In this document: in pieces, positions 24,968 to 36,500 of the stretch
How the letters are laid out: every line of letters begins with the position of its first letter
How positions within the stretch are numbered: position 1 is the stretch's first letter
DNA from: Buddleja alternifolia
Lineage: Eukaryota; Streptophyta; Magnoliopsida; Lamiales; Scrophulariaceae
Direction: 5' to 3'
Length of the DNA: 64,000 bases
Assembly (NCBI GenBank): GCA_019426215.1
Contig: CM033393.1
Coordinates: 377,001-441,000 of the forward strand
Notes under the pieces: model-generated
What the model was told of the DNA's origin: nothing
Seen by the model: the letters and a program-made list of their open reading frames with translations, nothing else
Database searches by the model: none
Translations under genes and position numbers: made by a program

Positions 24968-25514
24968 TGATGTGAGTCGATATTATCCATTGGGCCAAGC
25001 TGATAAGACCAAGGAATATTTCATATTCTTCCTATATTATTGTTATATTTCGACCTAAGTTCCTCATTATTTTCGGCCTCATTTGATTAGTAGGAGTGGA
25101 GCCCAAGTCAAAGCCTTAAAAGGAAGGGAATCAATCAAGAGACAATATCCAATTAGCTATCAATCCAAGGAAATCAGTCAAACTCTTACCAAATCAGGAA
25201 GATTCGGCCTTCCTAAAATAGGACCTGACAGGACGCGTTTCAACACAATTTCAGGACACCCAAACCTTCCAGAAATAGCTCCAGCTACCATAAATAACGG
25301 CAGGAAGGAAATCAAAAAGATTAGCTTACCAGAATTGTATAGAAGCCATCTAGCTTGTATAAATATCCATGATTGATGATTAATAAACAACTCTTACGGC
25401 TTTTGCATCTTTACACATTTTTACTATCTATTTTTCTCATAGTTTATTGCTTTTCTACTCAATTTCTCGCATAATAATATACAAATATTATTGGTGTAAA
25501 TCCCACGTGCAACA
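24968..25514 (+). repeat. 3' LTR of the Ty3-type element (547 bp)
   Basis: Pairs with 20335-20890 and is followed directly by the duplicated GTATT and GDSL exon 1. Confidence 0.9.
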
Positions 25515-26461
25515 GTATTGATTCTGATAAAGGACCTACGGGAAGATTCAACAACGGCAAACTAGTAGTAGACTTTCTCGGTATTTATCAACTACTCCAC
25601 TTTTTTTTTCACATTTATCTTTTCTCATCTTATATTATTTTATATATATTATGTTTTCCTTCCTATGTAGGTGAACTACTGGGATTTCCTGTTATTCCAT
25701 CCTATGCAGATACTATTGCCAATGTCGCTCACGTTTTATCAGGAGTAAATTACGCTGCATCTGGATCAGGAATTCTTGAGGTCAACGGATATATTCTCGT
25801 AATTTTACAAAATTCTTGGTATTACTCATAACTAAAATGATCATTACTAAATGTGAAAATCTGAACAGGGTCGTGTTATCCCGTTTGGCAAACAAATCGA
25901 CAACTTCAAAAACACTGTGAATCAACTTGGAAACCATATGCAAACGAAGGATTTGGGCAATTATTTGGCGAAGGCTTTAGTGTTTGTGGTTATAGGTAGT
26001 AATGACTACATTCTCAACTACTTGTTACCTGTGTTGTTCAAAAGTAGCCTCATTTATGATCCTCAACAGTATGCTGATCTCCTCATACAACACTACAAAG
26101 GCCATGTCTTGGTAAATGCTGTCTATGATACGCGTAATTTGCAATAAAAAAAATCGAAACATTTTGAGTTTAAACTTAGAATAATTTTATGCAGGAACTC
26201 CATAGGTTAGGCTTGAGGAAGTTCTCCTTAACAGAAATCCCACCCGTTGGTTGCATACCTATTGAAATGACCACACACGTAGCTACACCACCAGGAGAGT
26301 GTGACTCCTCTAATAACTTGGTCCAAATGTTCAATATACGATTCAAATCCCTCGTCTATAATCTGAATTCCGAAAACCCTGGATCTATATTCACACTTGG
26401 TGCTGCATATCAAATTTACAACGACATACGTGACAATGCCGATTCTTATGGTAAGAACTAA

Positions 26462-26753
26462 TAATATGAAGGGTAATTTACATATACACTCATGCGTGAG
26501 GCGATTATTACGAAAAATGCCCCAAAGTTTGAGACATTACCATAATTTTCCCTGTTACTAAAAATGTATTGCAATTTTACCCCGGTTTTTCGTGCTATTG
26601 GATTTGACAGGGGTGTCTTGTCAATTTACAAAACCTCATAAATTCGTGACAATTACCTGCAATAAATGAGGGGCGTGCATGAAACTATCTAGAATCTTAA
26701 AAAATGCATAGACACTGATTATCTAATGCAAGATGTGTTGTGATTTATGATAG
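26462..26753 (+). repeat. Full-length form of the GDSL intron-4 insertion
   Basis: Compared with intron 4 of the intact gene, this intron has about 140 additional bases in its middle (roughly 26545-26690), with a run of short motifs such as 'ttgcaattttacccc'. The shared borders show the two introns are homologous. Confidence 0.55.
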
Positions 26754-26806
26754 GATTCAAGGTGAAAGATAAAGCTTGTTGTAAGATGGGAAATAATAAG
26801 AAGCCT

Positions 26807-27806
26807 ATTATAGGTGTAATAGGCTACATTACAGCGGTTTGTCTTTGGAATGATACAAAATTTGCACGGAAGAGGTTCCATGACATAGTCTTACGCTCTC
26901 GTGATTTTAGCCATCCGAGATCGTTTAAGGCAAATACGCATTTTATTACAGAGATGAATGTACTTATTGTGGATTAGTCTTACGCTCATCCATCCGAGAT
27001 CGTTTAAGGCCTCAAATACGTGTTTATTACAAAAATACGTATTTTTGTAATAAAATGCTTAAGCTTAACCTCGGAATCGAATTCGAATGCCGTTTCGCTA
27101 TGACCGTGCAAATTTCGTGTCATTCTGACACGGTTGTATTTCGTAAATACACAAATTTATACATACACCCATCTACACATACACAAATATACATATACAC
27201 CCCATATACACAAAATAAATGTACCCACACATACACAAATATACATACACCCATACATATAGGTGGAGTCAGCGGCGTTTACAACGACGGTCAAAGACGT
27301 CTTTGAATAACCGTTGTAATAGGTCAGCGGTTTCCTATTACAGCGGTTCGGTAGCGAACCGCTGTAACAGGGAACCGGTTACAGCTGTTCGGTACCGAAC
27401 TGAATTCGGTACCATACAGCAAATGGCAGAAGTTGACCTGTTACAGCGGTTCAGTAGCGAACCGCTGTATATAACAACATTCGGTTTGTTATCGAATTTT
27501 GGGAGGGAAAATGGGGGGAATTTTTTTTTAATTTTTTGACACTTCCTGTATTCGGTACCAGTATTTACCTGTGCTGGTAATAAATTCGCTACCGAACCGC
27601 TGTAATTTAGCCCAGTTATAGCAGTTCGGTACCGAACCGCTATAAGAAGTTTTTTTTTTTTTTTTCTTATTTTGATCGGCCTATTAGAGCGGTTTTCTAA
27701 CGAACCGCTTAATAGGTTTGGAAGCCGATTCCCGATTAATATTCATTATAACGGTTCAACCGCTGTTGTGTTCAATTTTCAAAAAACCGTGTTGAACAGG
27801 CCTTTT
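26807..27806 (-). mobile_element. Second CACTA-family copy, reverse orientation, interleaved with GDSL exon 5
   Basis: Palindromic 'ttacagcggttc...gaaccgctgtaa' units fill 27310-27480 and 27590-27790. The segment 26855-27150 is colinear with the reverse complement of 17830-17960 of the first CACTA element, and 27150-27260 holds the same minisatellite reversed. The right edge reads 'ttttctgtactag'. Between CACTA pieces lie short runs of GDSL exon 5 (26868-26881, 26948-26977). Internal text around 'tacgctc...catccgagatcg' occurs twice. Confidence 0.7.
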
Positions 27807-27930
27807 CTGTACTAGATTCAAGGTGAAAGATAAAGCTGAGTACTGAAAATAAGAATGCGTACTTATTGTGGGATTTCACCTGGTAACAACGGCACGTCCA
27901 GCGGTATGAATATACAGCAAATTGTATATA
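27807..27930 (+). other. Shuffled GDSL exon-5 and 3'-flank fragments
   Basis: In order: the exon-5 start 'attcaaggtgaaagataaag', then 3'-flank 'gagtactgaaaataagaa', then exon-5 'acttattgtgggatttc', then flank 'acctggtaa', then exon-5 'caacggcacgtccagcggt' and 'atgaatatacag'. In the intact gene these lie at 13617-13640, 14007-14025, 13712-13730, 14027-14035, 13781-13799 and 13806-13818. Confidence 0.8.
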
Positions 27931-27940
27931 TAACATGGTA

Positions 27941-28213
27941 TCGAATAATTACACTCACACCCCAACTTTGTGTAATGCAATGATGGGGCAATTACATAAA
28001 CCTCTCCTTACTAATTGATAATTAAAAACACACCCTCTAAGGGGGTCTATTTGTAAGGTTTATAGGGGGTGCAATTGTAAGAATTGTTACACACACAGGG
28101 GGAGCAATTGTAAGAAATATTTAACATGAGGGGTTGTGCTTGTAATTATCAATTAGTGAAGGGAAGTTTGTGTAATTACCCCATCATTGAGGGGGTGTGA
28201 GTGTAATTATCCC
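27941..28213. mobile_element. Foldback MITE, family with copy at 61951
   Basis: Ends 'aataattacactcacacccc' and 'gggtgtgagtgtaattatcc' are inverted copies, and the two halves pair over most of the length. A second copy is at 61951-62208, and a more diverged relative may lie at 62990-63215. It sits where copy 3's 3' flank resumes (28215 onward). Confidence 0.8.
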
Positions 28214-29099
28214 TGTATTTTAAGAGGGATTGATAATTTTCAGTCTTCTTTGTTGCTGATTTAATTATTCGACTAGCCGAACATTCATACTCATGATTGT
28301 TTGATTATATGTACTTGTTGTACATTTGTGAATGTAACATAAACATGGATGATACTTGGTGGGTACCGGAGTTCAACTCTCGGTGAATATCCACCACACA
28401 AAGTGTTAAGACGTGATAAAATATATAAATATATATATATAGGGTATGGATCAAATACATCCCATTACATTTGGTAAGATATAAGACTCAATCTACACCA
28501 TTGATACCATTTGATCCTAAGGTCCGAATTTAACTCCATTTTTCAGATTTTATAATTTTTTTTAATGATGACAGGGGTATTTTAGTCAATGAACATAACA
28601 AACTCATGCAAATATCATGGAGGATCAAAATCAAATCCCACTTTTTGTGCGCATCACAGATTCTTTTCCCACAAATTCATTCTTTTCTCCAATTCATTCT
28701 TTTCTCCGATTTTAGTCAATACGTTTTCATGGCCAATAGATCGGAACGTCAGCAGAGACGACGATGAGATTCTTTATGGTGCTTTTAATTTAAAGAATTC
28801 GAACATTTCCAATTCCGATTTCGGTTTGAACTTTAACTCTTGAATTCAAGAAAAAACCCGACCTGAATGTGGAGGATTTGATTTGGATTTGGAGTCTCCA
28901 AGGATTGTAGGCAGTGAATTTGCAAAGAAGGTTTCTGGCGGATTAAATTTCATGGAGCATGATGATGATATTGATATTGTAGTGGAAGAGAGGGACAATA
29001 AGAATGATGAGTTGGTCGAGGAAGAGATTAACTTGATGGAGAAACACGAAAACACGAATAACTTGATGATATTGATGGATATCACAATTAGTGATTTTA

Positions 29100-29686
29100 A
29101 ACCATTATACAGTAGCTTATAACACATTATACAGTAGCTTATAAACCATTATACAGTAAATACAATGGTGATATACAGTGTGTGATTAGTGACATACAAT
29201 TAGTGATTTCAAACCTTTATACAGTATCTTATAAACAACTATACAGTATGTTATAACAAATTATACAGTATCTTATAACCTATTATACAGTGTGTGTTTA
29301 TACATCATACAGTTACAATTTTATAAACCATTATACAGTATCTTATAACCAAGTATACAGTATCATATAAACCAATATACAGTATCATATGACCCATTAT
29401 ACAGTGAATACAATAGCTAATAAACATTATACAATAGCTAATTAATCTATTATACAATAGCTAATAAACAAATATACAGTAAATACAATGGTGATATACA
29501 ATGTGTGATTAGTGACATACAATTAGTGATTTCAAACCATTATACAGTATCTTATAAACCACTATACAGTATATTATAACACATTATACAGTATCTTATA
29601 ACTAATTATACAGTGTGTGTATACATCATACAGTTACAATCTTATAAATCATTATACAGTATCTTATAACCCAGTATATAGTATCA
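29100..29686. repeat. AT-rich short-unit array in copy B (left part)
   Basis: Many units like 'ccattatacagtatcttata' about 22-28 bases apart. A landmark block 'gtgattagtgacatacaatt' also occurs in copy A as its complement (near 965-1000). The array resumes after the solo LTR at 31288-31360. Confidence 0.8.
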
Positions 29687-31287
29687 TGTTAGAGTGTATG
29701 CCCTCGAATGCCATAAAGAGGATAGATTTATAGGGCATAAACATTGTAACTAAACTATGATTTTTCTATTAATATAAGGCAGTTGATTGTTGTTTTCTTA
29801 TAGGCATTTATAAGGTGTGAATAAACAACGTAAAGTCATTGATGACAAGGCGAACCTTCTACCTCCTATGGGATAGGAGGAAAGACACTAGAATGGTTTG
29901 ACCCTTGACATCTAAAAGGGTTCGCAAGTCTAAGAAATATTGATTGGGCATCAATAGTGAATAAAGACTTGTATGATGTAAGTTTCGACAGAGAAAGTGC
30001 CAGTCGTACACTATGGAAATGGTAGTGGGAACTTATATCATAGACGTGTCAGTTGGAGTGATATGTTAGAACACGGCTCACATCAGTTCATCACATGGGT
30101 ATTCACTCATTGACAGTCAATGATGAAACTGATAAGTAGTGATAGGTACGTGTGAACCTCTGACCTGAGAAATCGAGTTGAAGATGTACTTGTGACATCA
30201 AGTCTGTCATTAGAGTAGTTAGATTCAAATCACCTGTTGGTGAAATTGACCTCGAAGTGCGACTTGATGGGCAAGTAGCATTGTTAACTGATTTGCAATA
30301 TGAAATTTATTATCTCATAAGTGAATGAGTAAAATATCCTATGCGATCATGAATGAGTGAAGATGAAAGTCTTTGGCCAAAGCATTTAAATACCTCGACT
30401 TATTATGAGCTTAGGCATATGGTCAAGTTATATGAGTTTGACTTTAAACCATGACTCTTACTTGGCTGAGATATAAGAATAAAAGGTTTATACACGTATG
30501 GTATTCACGACGTAAAGGTTTGGAATGATCTTATTCATTCATTCTCAATTGGGATACGGTGTGAGCCACGAGACTGGCTAGGTGTCACTCACACCCCTTT
30601 GGATTTCTCCCAATTGCCTTTTGAGACGAACCTAAAGAGTGGCGCTTAAAGGAAGTGCAAAAGAAAAAACATGGGAAAAAGACTTGAGAGAAATTCATGG
30701 CATTGGATGCCGTAATTAATTAATTAATTATTAGATAATTTAATTAAATAATTAAATTAATGAGTTAATTAATTTCTTGGAGAAATTGAATTATAAATTA
30801 ATTAGGAATTGAATTAATTAGATTATCAATTTATTTATTGGATAAATAAATTATCCGATTAATTAATTAGCAAGCAAGACGAAAGCCCGAAGGCTTCCGA
30901 GCCCACTAAGGGGCGGCCAAATAGACGCCCAAATAGGGCTCTTGCATGCTAGTGTTATTGTTTCATAATGATATAAATATACTACAAGGTGAAAAATAAC
31001 ACAAGGCAATTTACATAACTTTCTCTCCAAGAAAAAGTCTCCCACCTCTCTCTCTCTCTAGCCGTCTTTGACAAGGAAGAAAGGAGGAGTTTTTCGTTTT
31101 TGATTCCGGCGTGACGAATTAGAGATGTTGGCAAATTCGGCGTTAGAGAAAAGGATCACGTTCAGAAATCAACATACGCGAGAACGGTAATTCTTCTATA
31201 CACAATTAAACACGAGGATTAGAGATGATTCGGGCTTTGAGAATTAAATTTACTTTCCGCTGCGTTTTATTCGTATAATTCCCAACA
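29687..31287 (+). mobile_element. Solo LTR, about 1.6 kb, Angela-like Copia
   Basis: It begins TGTTAGAG, ends CCCAACA and is flanked by the 5-bp direct duplication TATCA (29682-29686, 31288-31292), with no internal region. The length and the opening 'tgtatgccctcgaatgcc' resemble Angela-type Copia LTRs. Solo LTRs arise by recombination between the two LTRs of a full element. Truncated relatives lie at 7394-8690 and 3188-4872. Confidence 0.88.
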
Positions 31288-31959
31288 TATCATATAACTC
31301 ATTATACAGTATGTGTTTATACATCATACAGTTACAATACACCAACTAATTTAACAATATACAGCATCTATTATAAGAAATCATAAAGTCACACTTCTGT
31401 GCATCTATTTATCGGTTGAATAGATGTGTCCAAAATAGAAAGACACAACACTTAAGCAAGATCAGGCATTGTGTACAACTGATAAATACAGAGGACAATT
31501 CTTAATCTTAAAGATTACAATATAATGTATAGTATTACATTCAACTAAACCAACTATACGGATCAATACGCCATACACAATAATAATACAAAGTTTGAAA
31601 CATAAACTCGATAATAGAATAAACAAATGAACAAGAGAAATCGGTATTTAGATAGCACGGGCTTTTATTTGATTAGTGATCGCACCATGAGTTCAATATA
31701 CTTCTATAATTTAATTGAGATAATTTTGGCAACAAGTTGAGAGATTGTAGAGGAGATTTTGTGCGTATCAATTTGAGAGATTTTAGGGGAGATTCTGTGC
31801 TGTTTTTTGCTTCATTTTTTACTATTATACCCCTGATCCAATTGAAACCAATTTTCCCACTTGATTTTTGCTTCCTTCTCGGACTGTTGGATTTAATGGA
31901 TTCAGTAGTGTAGATTGGGTCTTATATCTTATCTAATATAGGGTATGTATTCAATCTTG

Positions 31960-31968
<9 letters not shown>

Positions 31969-31994
<26 letters not shown>
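31969..31994. repeat. (TA)n microsatellite
   Basis: TA tract at the right edge of copy B and within the centre of the split foldback MITE. Confidence 0.85.
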
Positions 31995-31997
<3 letters not shown>

Positions 31998-32200
31998 ATC
32001 ATGTTTTAACATCGTGTGTGGTAGATATTCACCCGGAGTTGGACTCCCGGTACCCACCAAGTATCACCCCCTAATCATAAACTCTTAGGTGCTAATGAAA
32101 CTATTACATTGATGTGTCAGTGATGCTATTTATATTTATTTTCTTTTGAACACAAATTGTAAAAGGAGCACCCAATAGTAGTATTTTAGCAACTTATTTA

Positions 32201-32432
32201 GAAGGTGTTTGATTGAGTTTATACCCTTTTTAATATATCTTATAATTTATTTGAGAGCTTGTAAACTCTTATAAACTGTGGTAAATTTTTTGGTAAACAA
32301 CCAATAAGCTCTGAAAATTAGTTGTCAAAAATTTACAAGCTCCTAAAGATAAGTCAGAATCCCCAACTTATTTTTTAAGAACTTATAAGCTCAAGAAAAT
32401 CTTTTAAGCATGAACCTTAGTCAAACACCCTC
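32201..32432. mobile_element. Harbinger/Tourist-like MITE, 232 bp
   Basis: Starts GAAGGTGTTTGATTGAG and ends in the near complement CTTAGTCAAACACCCTC. TTA flanks both sides (32198-32200, 32433-32435). Its right part is included in a later tandem duplication. Confidence 0.7.
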
Positions 32433-32714
32433 TTATCATCATTCATCAGTTTTACATGGAAAGAAAAGAAAGAAAAACTCATTTATTATCATTTACTGTG
32501 GTAAATTTTTTGGTAAACAATCAATAAGCTCTCAAAATTAGTTGTCAAAAGTTTACAAGCTCCTAAAGATAAGTCAGAATCCCCAACTTATTTTTTAAGA
32601 ACTTATAAGATCAAAAAAATCTTTTAAGCATGAAACTTAATCAAACACCCTCTTATCATCATTCATTAGTTTTACTTGGAAAGAAAAGAAAGAAAAACTC
32701 ATTTATTATCATTC
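32275..32714. repeat. Tandem duplication, two 220-bp units
   Basis: 32275-32494 and 32495-32714 are nearly identical. Each contains the right two-thirds of the MITE plus about 60 bases of flank, so the duplication followed the MITE insertion. Confidence 0.9.
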
Positions 32715-33154
32715 ACTAGTATTTAGCTAGCAATAGTTACAACTTAAACTATTGAATAAAATTTTTAACAAGCTCAAAACTTGAGATCCTAAGGGCTTAA
32801 TTGGTTGACAAATCCATCTCGGAGAATTTTTTTTCACAACAAAAGTGAGAAAAATTGTTTTTAGAGATAAAAATGTAGTGTTAAAAGTGTGTTGGGTGAG
32901 TTTTTTTAAGAGAAAAACATGCAATGATTATAGCTGATGTGATATGTTTTTTGTTGCGAAAAATTTGTTTTAGATATAATATTTCATATACGAATTTTAG
33001 TCAAATTCATCGATGTAGACATCAAAAAATAGGCAAAATGGATCTTATTTTGCATTTTGTGTTACTTTGTATTAGAATATGTGATTAATTTTCCATTCGG
33101 AGTTACGAAAAACCGGATAAAACCTTTTAAATCGATAAGAAACTGTTAAATCAT

Positions 33155-33411
33155 TATTAAGAATAGTTAAAGTTGCTAGTTATATTAGAAAAGTTGTTAT
33201 TTGGTTTTATGTTTTAGTTAATTGTTGTATGGGGTGCTGACTCAGCACTTTAGATGTAAGACCAAGATATATATTTCTGGATTCTTCTTCTCTTTATTTA
33301 GACAAAAAAACAAGAGAAAATATTCAATTCAAAATTAATGAAAGTCTTCCTTCTTTTTCTTCTGCGTTTTTCATTCTCCATCTATACCATGGAGTATTCA
33401 TCTTCTTAACA
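33155..33411 (+). repeat. 5' LTR of the Copia element
   Basis: 257 bp; almost identical to 37954-38211. Confidence 0.95.
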
Positions 33412-33425
33412 TGGTACCAGAGCAG
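33412..33425 (+). other. Primer-binding site
   Basis: tggtaccagagcag directly follows the LTR and resembles the tRNA-Met-complementary site of Copia elements. Confidence 0.85.
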
Positions 33426-33542
33426 TGATTATGCTGTTCGATAGGTTTCAATTGATTCTTGATCCAATCGATAAATCCTGGATCGCTTCCGCGTTGTTTT
33501 TTCGTCTTCACAATATCTCTGTATTTCTTGAATCCTTCATCC

Positions 33543-36500
33543 ATGGCGGATCCTTCAACACAATTATCGACATCTTCAACTGCGATTACATCTCAAAATT
33601 CATCTCCGGTTATAGATTTTCAGAATCCTCTTTTTTTACACCCATCCGACACGCCTAATTTGGATCTCGTTACAGAAGTACTACAAGGCTCAGAAAATTA
33701 CAAAGTATGGAGCCGTGAGATGATTGTAGCACTTGAGGCGAAGAATAAGATTGGATTTATAGACGGTTCTTGCAAGATTCCGGAAGAAGATTCTGAAATT
33801 TATCCCCAATGGAAGAGATGTAATGCATTAGTCAAATCTTGGATACATAGGTCAATTTCAAGAGATCTTTTACACGGTGTTGTGTACTGTGATTCAGCTT
33901 TTTTGATTTGGAAGGACCTTAAAGAACGCTTTGATCGAATTAATGGAGCGCGATTGTATGCCTTGTATAGGAATATTAACACCATCACACAAGGAGCAAG
34001 TACTGTTACTGAATATTACTCCAAACTCAGGCAGCTCTGGGACGAGTATGATTCTCTTACACCTTCCCCTGCCACTAGTATATCAAAGGAATATATTGAT
34101 TTTTGTTCACAACTCAAGATGATGCAATTTTTGATGGGATTAAACGAGTGTTACGGTACAATTAGGTCTCAAATATTGATGATGAATCCTTTGCCATCTC
34201 ATAATCAAGTTTATTCGATGGTTTCAAATGAAGAAACTCAGAAAGGGATAAACACTCAAAGTGTTGGTATAGACACATCTATGGGTTTTTTGACAAACTC
34301 ATCTCAAAATAAATCTGCAAGGTCATCTATTGTGTGTGAACATTGCAATTACACAGGACATACTAAGGATCACTGTTTCAAGATCATTGGTTATCCCCCA
34401 AATTGGGGTAGAGGTGGCAGAAAGGGTACAAGTGGCAGAAGAGGTGGAACTAGAGGAAATGGAGGATCAGGCAGAGGGTTTAATGTGATTTCAGGAGCTT
34501 CATCTAAAGAGGTTCAAATCAATACAACTGACAATCAAGACCATGAGAATATGAGACAAAGTCCACAGCATACTTTGACTCCACATCAATACCAACAGAT
34601 CTTACAATTACTTGGGAACAACTCACATGATTCTACAAATCAGAATACAAGCACCTCCAACCTTACCAATGCTAGTGCCAATCATGCAGGTATACTCAAT
34701 ACTCTTGATTATAGAAGTGTTTGGATCATTGATACAGGTGCAAACCAACATATGGTTTCTGATACTAAGTTTTATGAATCCTATAGTAATGAGCTACCTA
34801 ATTTTACTACTGTTAGATTGCCTAATGGTATTGAGAGTAAAGTCACATATTCTGGTACAGTAAAGTTAGACAATGGCCTGATTCTGAAAAATGTGTTATA
34901 TGTGCCTGATTTTAAGCATAACTTACTGTCTGTATCAAAGTTGACCAGTGATGCCAGTGTCTTTATTAATTTTTACCCAAACTTCTGTGTTATACAGGAA
35001 ATGTGGACTGGCATGATCAAGGGGATTGGTAGACTTCAAAATGGTCTTTATCATCTGCAACCAGTCCCCCAAGATCCTTTAGTTGATGTTTTTAATAAAA
35101 TTCCTATTACTTGTAATTCTGTTGACAATAGTTTCATTAAGCCTGTTGTTCTTGATAAAGCTAATCTGTGGCATCAAAGGTTTGGACATATATCCTTTAC
35201 TAGATTTAATTTTTTGCCAGAGTTGAATATCAAGGTTAATGATAATACTAAATATTGTTCTATTTGTCCTTTGGCGAAACATAGCAGATCTGCTTTCCCT
35301 GATAAAACTACTTTTACCTCGTGTATTTTTGAGCTTTTGCATATATATATATGGGGACCTTATAGGGAACTTACATATAATAATGAAAAATATTTTTTGA
35401 CCATTGTTGATGATTATTCTAGGAATACTTGGGTTTTTCTGATGAAGGCTAAGACTGATGTTTATGATATATTAAGAAAATTCTTCACCTATGTTGATAC
35501 CCAATTTTCTGTCAAAATAAAAAAGATTAGAAGTGATAATGTATGGGAATTCTTTAGTCAAGAGTGTACTGTGCTTTTTCAATCCCTTGGTATTACTCAT
35601 CAAACCTCATGTGCTTATACACCCCAACAAAATGGGGTTGTGGAGAGAAAACATAGGCACGTTTTGAATGTTGCTAGATCTCTAAAATTTCAATCTCATG
35701 TTCCTATGAAGTATTGGGGTGAGTGTGTTTATTGTGCTGTATATCTCATCAATAGGACACCCACTCCCCTTTTAAAGGGTAAATCTCCTCTCACTGTTTT
35801 ATATGGTAAAGTTCCATCCTATTCCCACTTGAAAGTGTTTGGCTGCCTGTGCTTTGCTAAGATTATTCCACAGGCTGATAAATTTCAAATCAGATCCAAA
35901 CCTTGTGTTATGATGGGGTATTCTAATACTCAGAAAGGTTATAAATTACTTGATTTAGATTCAAATTTTTTTATTGTTTCTAGAGATGTGATGTTTTATG
36001 AGCATATTTTTCCTTTTGCTTTATCTAGTAATGACAAACATAGTCAACATTTTCCATTTCATGATGTTAGACAATATTATGATGAGCTTGTTATCCCTTA
36101 TACTAAAGATACATATGTTCTTGATAATGTTCATTCTGATACTCATCATGATCATGATTCCCCTGGTACAAATGTCCATATTGATAGATCATCACATGTC
36201 GATCAATCTGTTGATCTAAGAAGTTCATGTAGGACAGTGAAACCTCCTGTTTGGAGTAAAGATTATGTTCTTTTTTCTGAAGGGAATAATGCTTTTACAA
36301 GTACTAAACATCCTCTGTCAAAATATGTTACCTATGATAAGGTTGAAGCTGAATATAAATCTTTTCTAGCTTCTATTTCTGCTGATTATATTCCTGAACA
36401 TTATAATGAAGCAAAACATGATAAGAGATGGATTGAAGCTATGGACACAGAGATTAAAGCCATTGAATTAAATAAGACTTGGGCTATTGTTAATTTACCT

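Larger units (their letters stand above)
20335..25514 (+). mobile_element. Non-autonomous Ty3/Gypsy (Tat-like) LTR element, 5.18 kb
   Basis: Two LTRs, 20335-20890 and 24968-25514, begin TGATGTG and end TGCATCA/TGCAACA. The 5-bp target duplication GTATT (20330-20334, 25515-25519) lies in GDSL exon 1. After the 5' LTR comes 'attggcgctgtctgtggg', the primer-binding-site region typical of Tat-group elements. The interior encodes only a degraded gag; no protease, reverse transcriptase, RNase H or integrase motif was found between 22430 and 24960. A purine-rich tract (gagttgagggga) precedes the 3' LTR. The layout fits a large non-autonomous derivative that depended on another element. Confidence 0.9.
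20166..26982 (+). pseudogene. GDSL esterase/lipase copy 3, broken by a Ty3-type insertion
   Basis: Exon 1 is split: 20166-20334 and 25520-25580. Exons 2 (25671-25798), 3 (25869-26111) and 4 (26195-26450) are still open with intact splice sites and match the working copy with few changes (one codon fewer in exon 4). Exon 5 starts at 26754 but is patchy after about 26800. Lesions are a 4-base TATA expansion near 20316 that shifts the frame, a 5.18-kb LTR element inserted with duplication of GTATT, and interleaving of exon 5 with CACTA sequence. The preserved exons 2-4 suggest recent inactivation. Confidence 0.88.
28437..31968. mobile_element. Non-autonomous long-TIR DNA transposon, copy B
   Basis: Terminal inverted repeats of about 90 bp match those of copy A (217-1744), and the unique inner flanks have the same orientation as in A. 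It contains an AT-rich short-unit array that is inverted relative to A, and a solo LTR (29687-31287). The short acidic frame at 28883-29122 has no counterpart I recognise; it could be a captured fragment or chance. Net length without the LTR is about 1.93 kb. Confidence 0.65.
28347..32068. mobile_element. Foldback MITE split by a larger transposon
   Basis: 28347-28436 and 31990-32068 are inverted copies of each other: 'tgatacttggtgggtacc' at the left, 'ggtacccaccaagtatca' at the right. Joined, they would make a small hairpin MITE with a TA-rich centre, the form still seen whole at 63689-63852. The Mutator-like element 28437-31968 sits in that centre. Confidence 0.7.

Noticed and set aside
28883..29122. 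79-residue acidic frame in copy B as a captured gene or transposase fragment
   Set aside because: No motif I can name, and it runs into the repeat array; kept only as a remark within the element.
33425..33542. Earlier start of the Copia polyprotein at 33459
   Set aside because: The first 28 residues overlap the leader after the primer site and look unlike gag; the ATG at 33543 (MADPST) is the more typical start. Not excluded.
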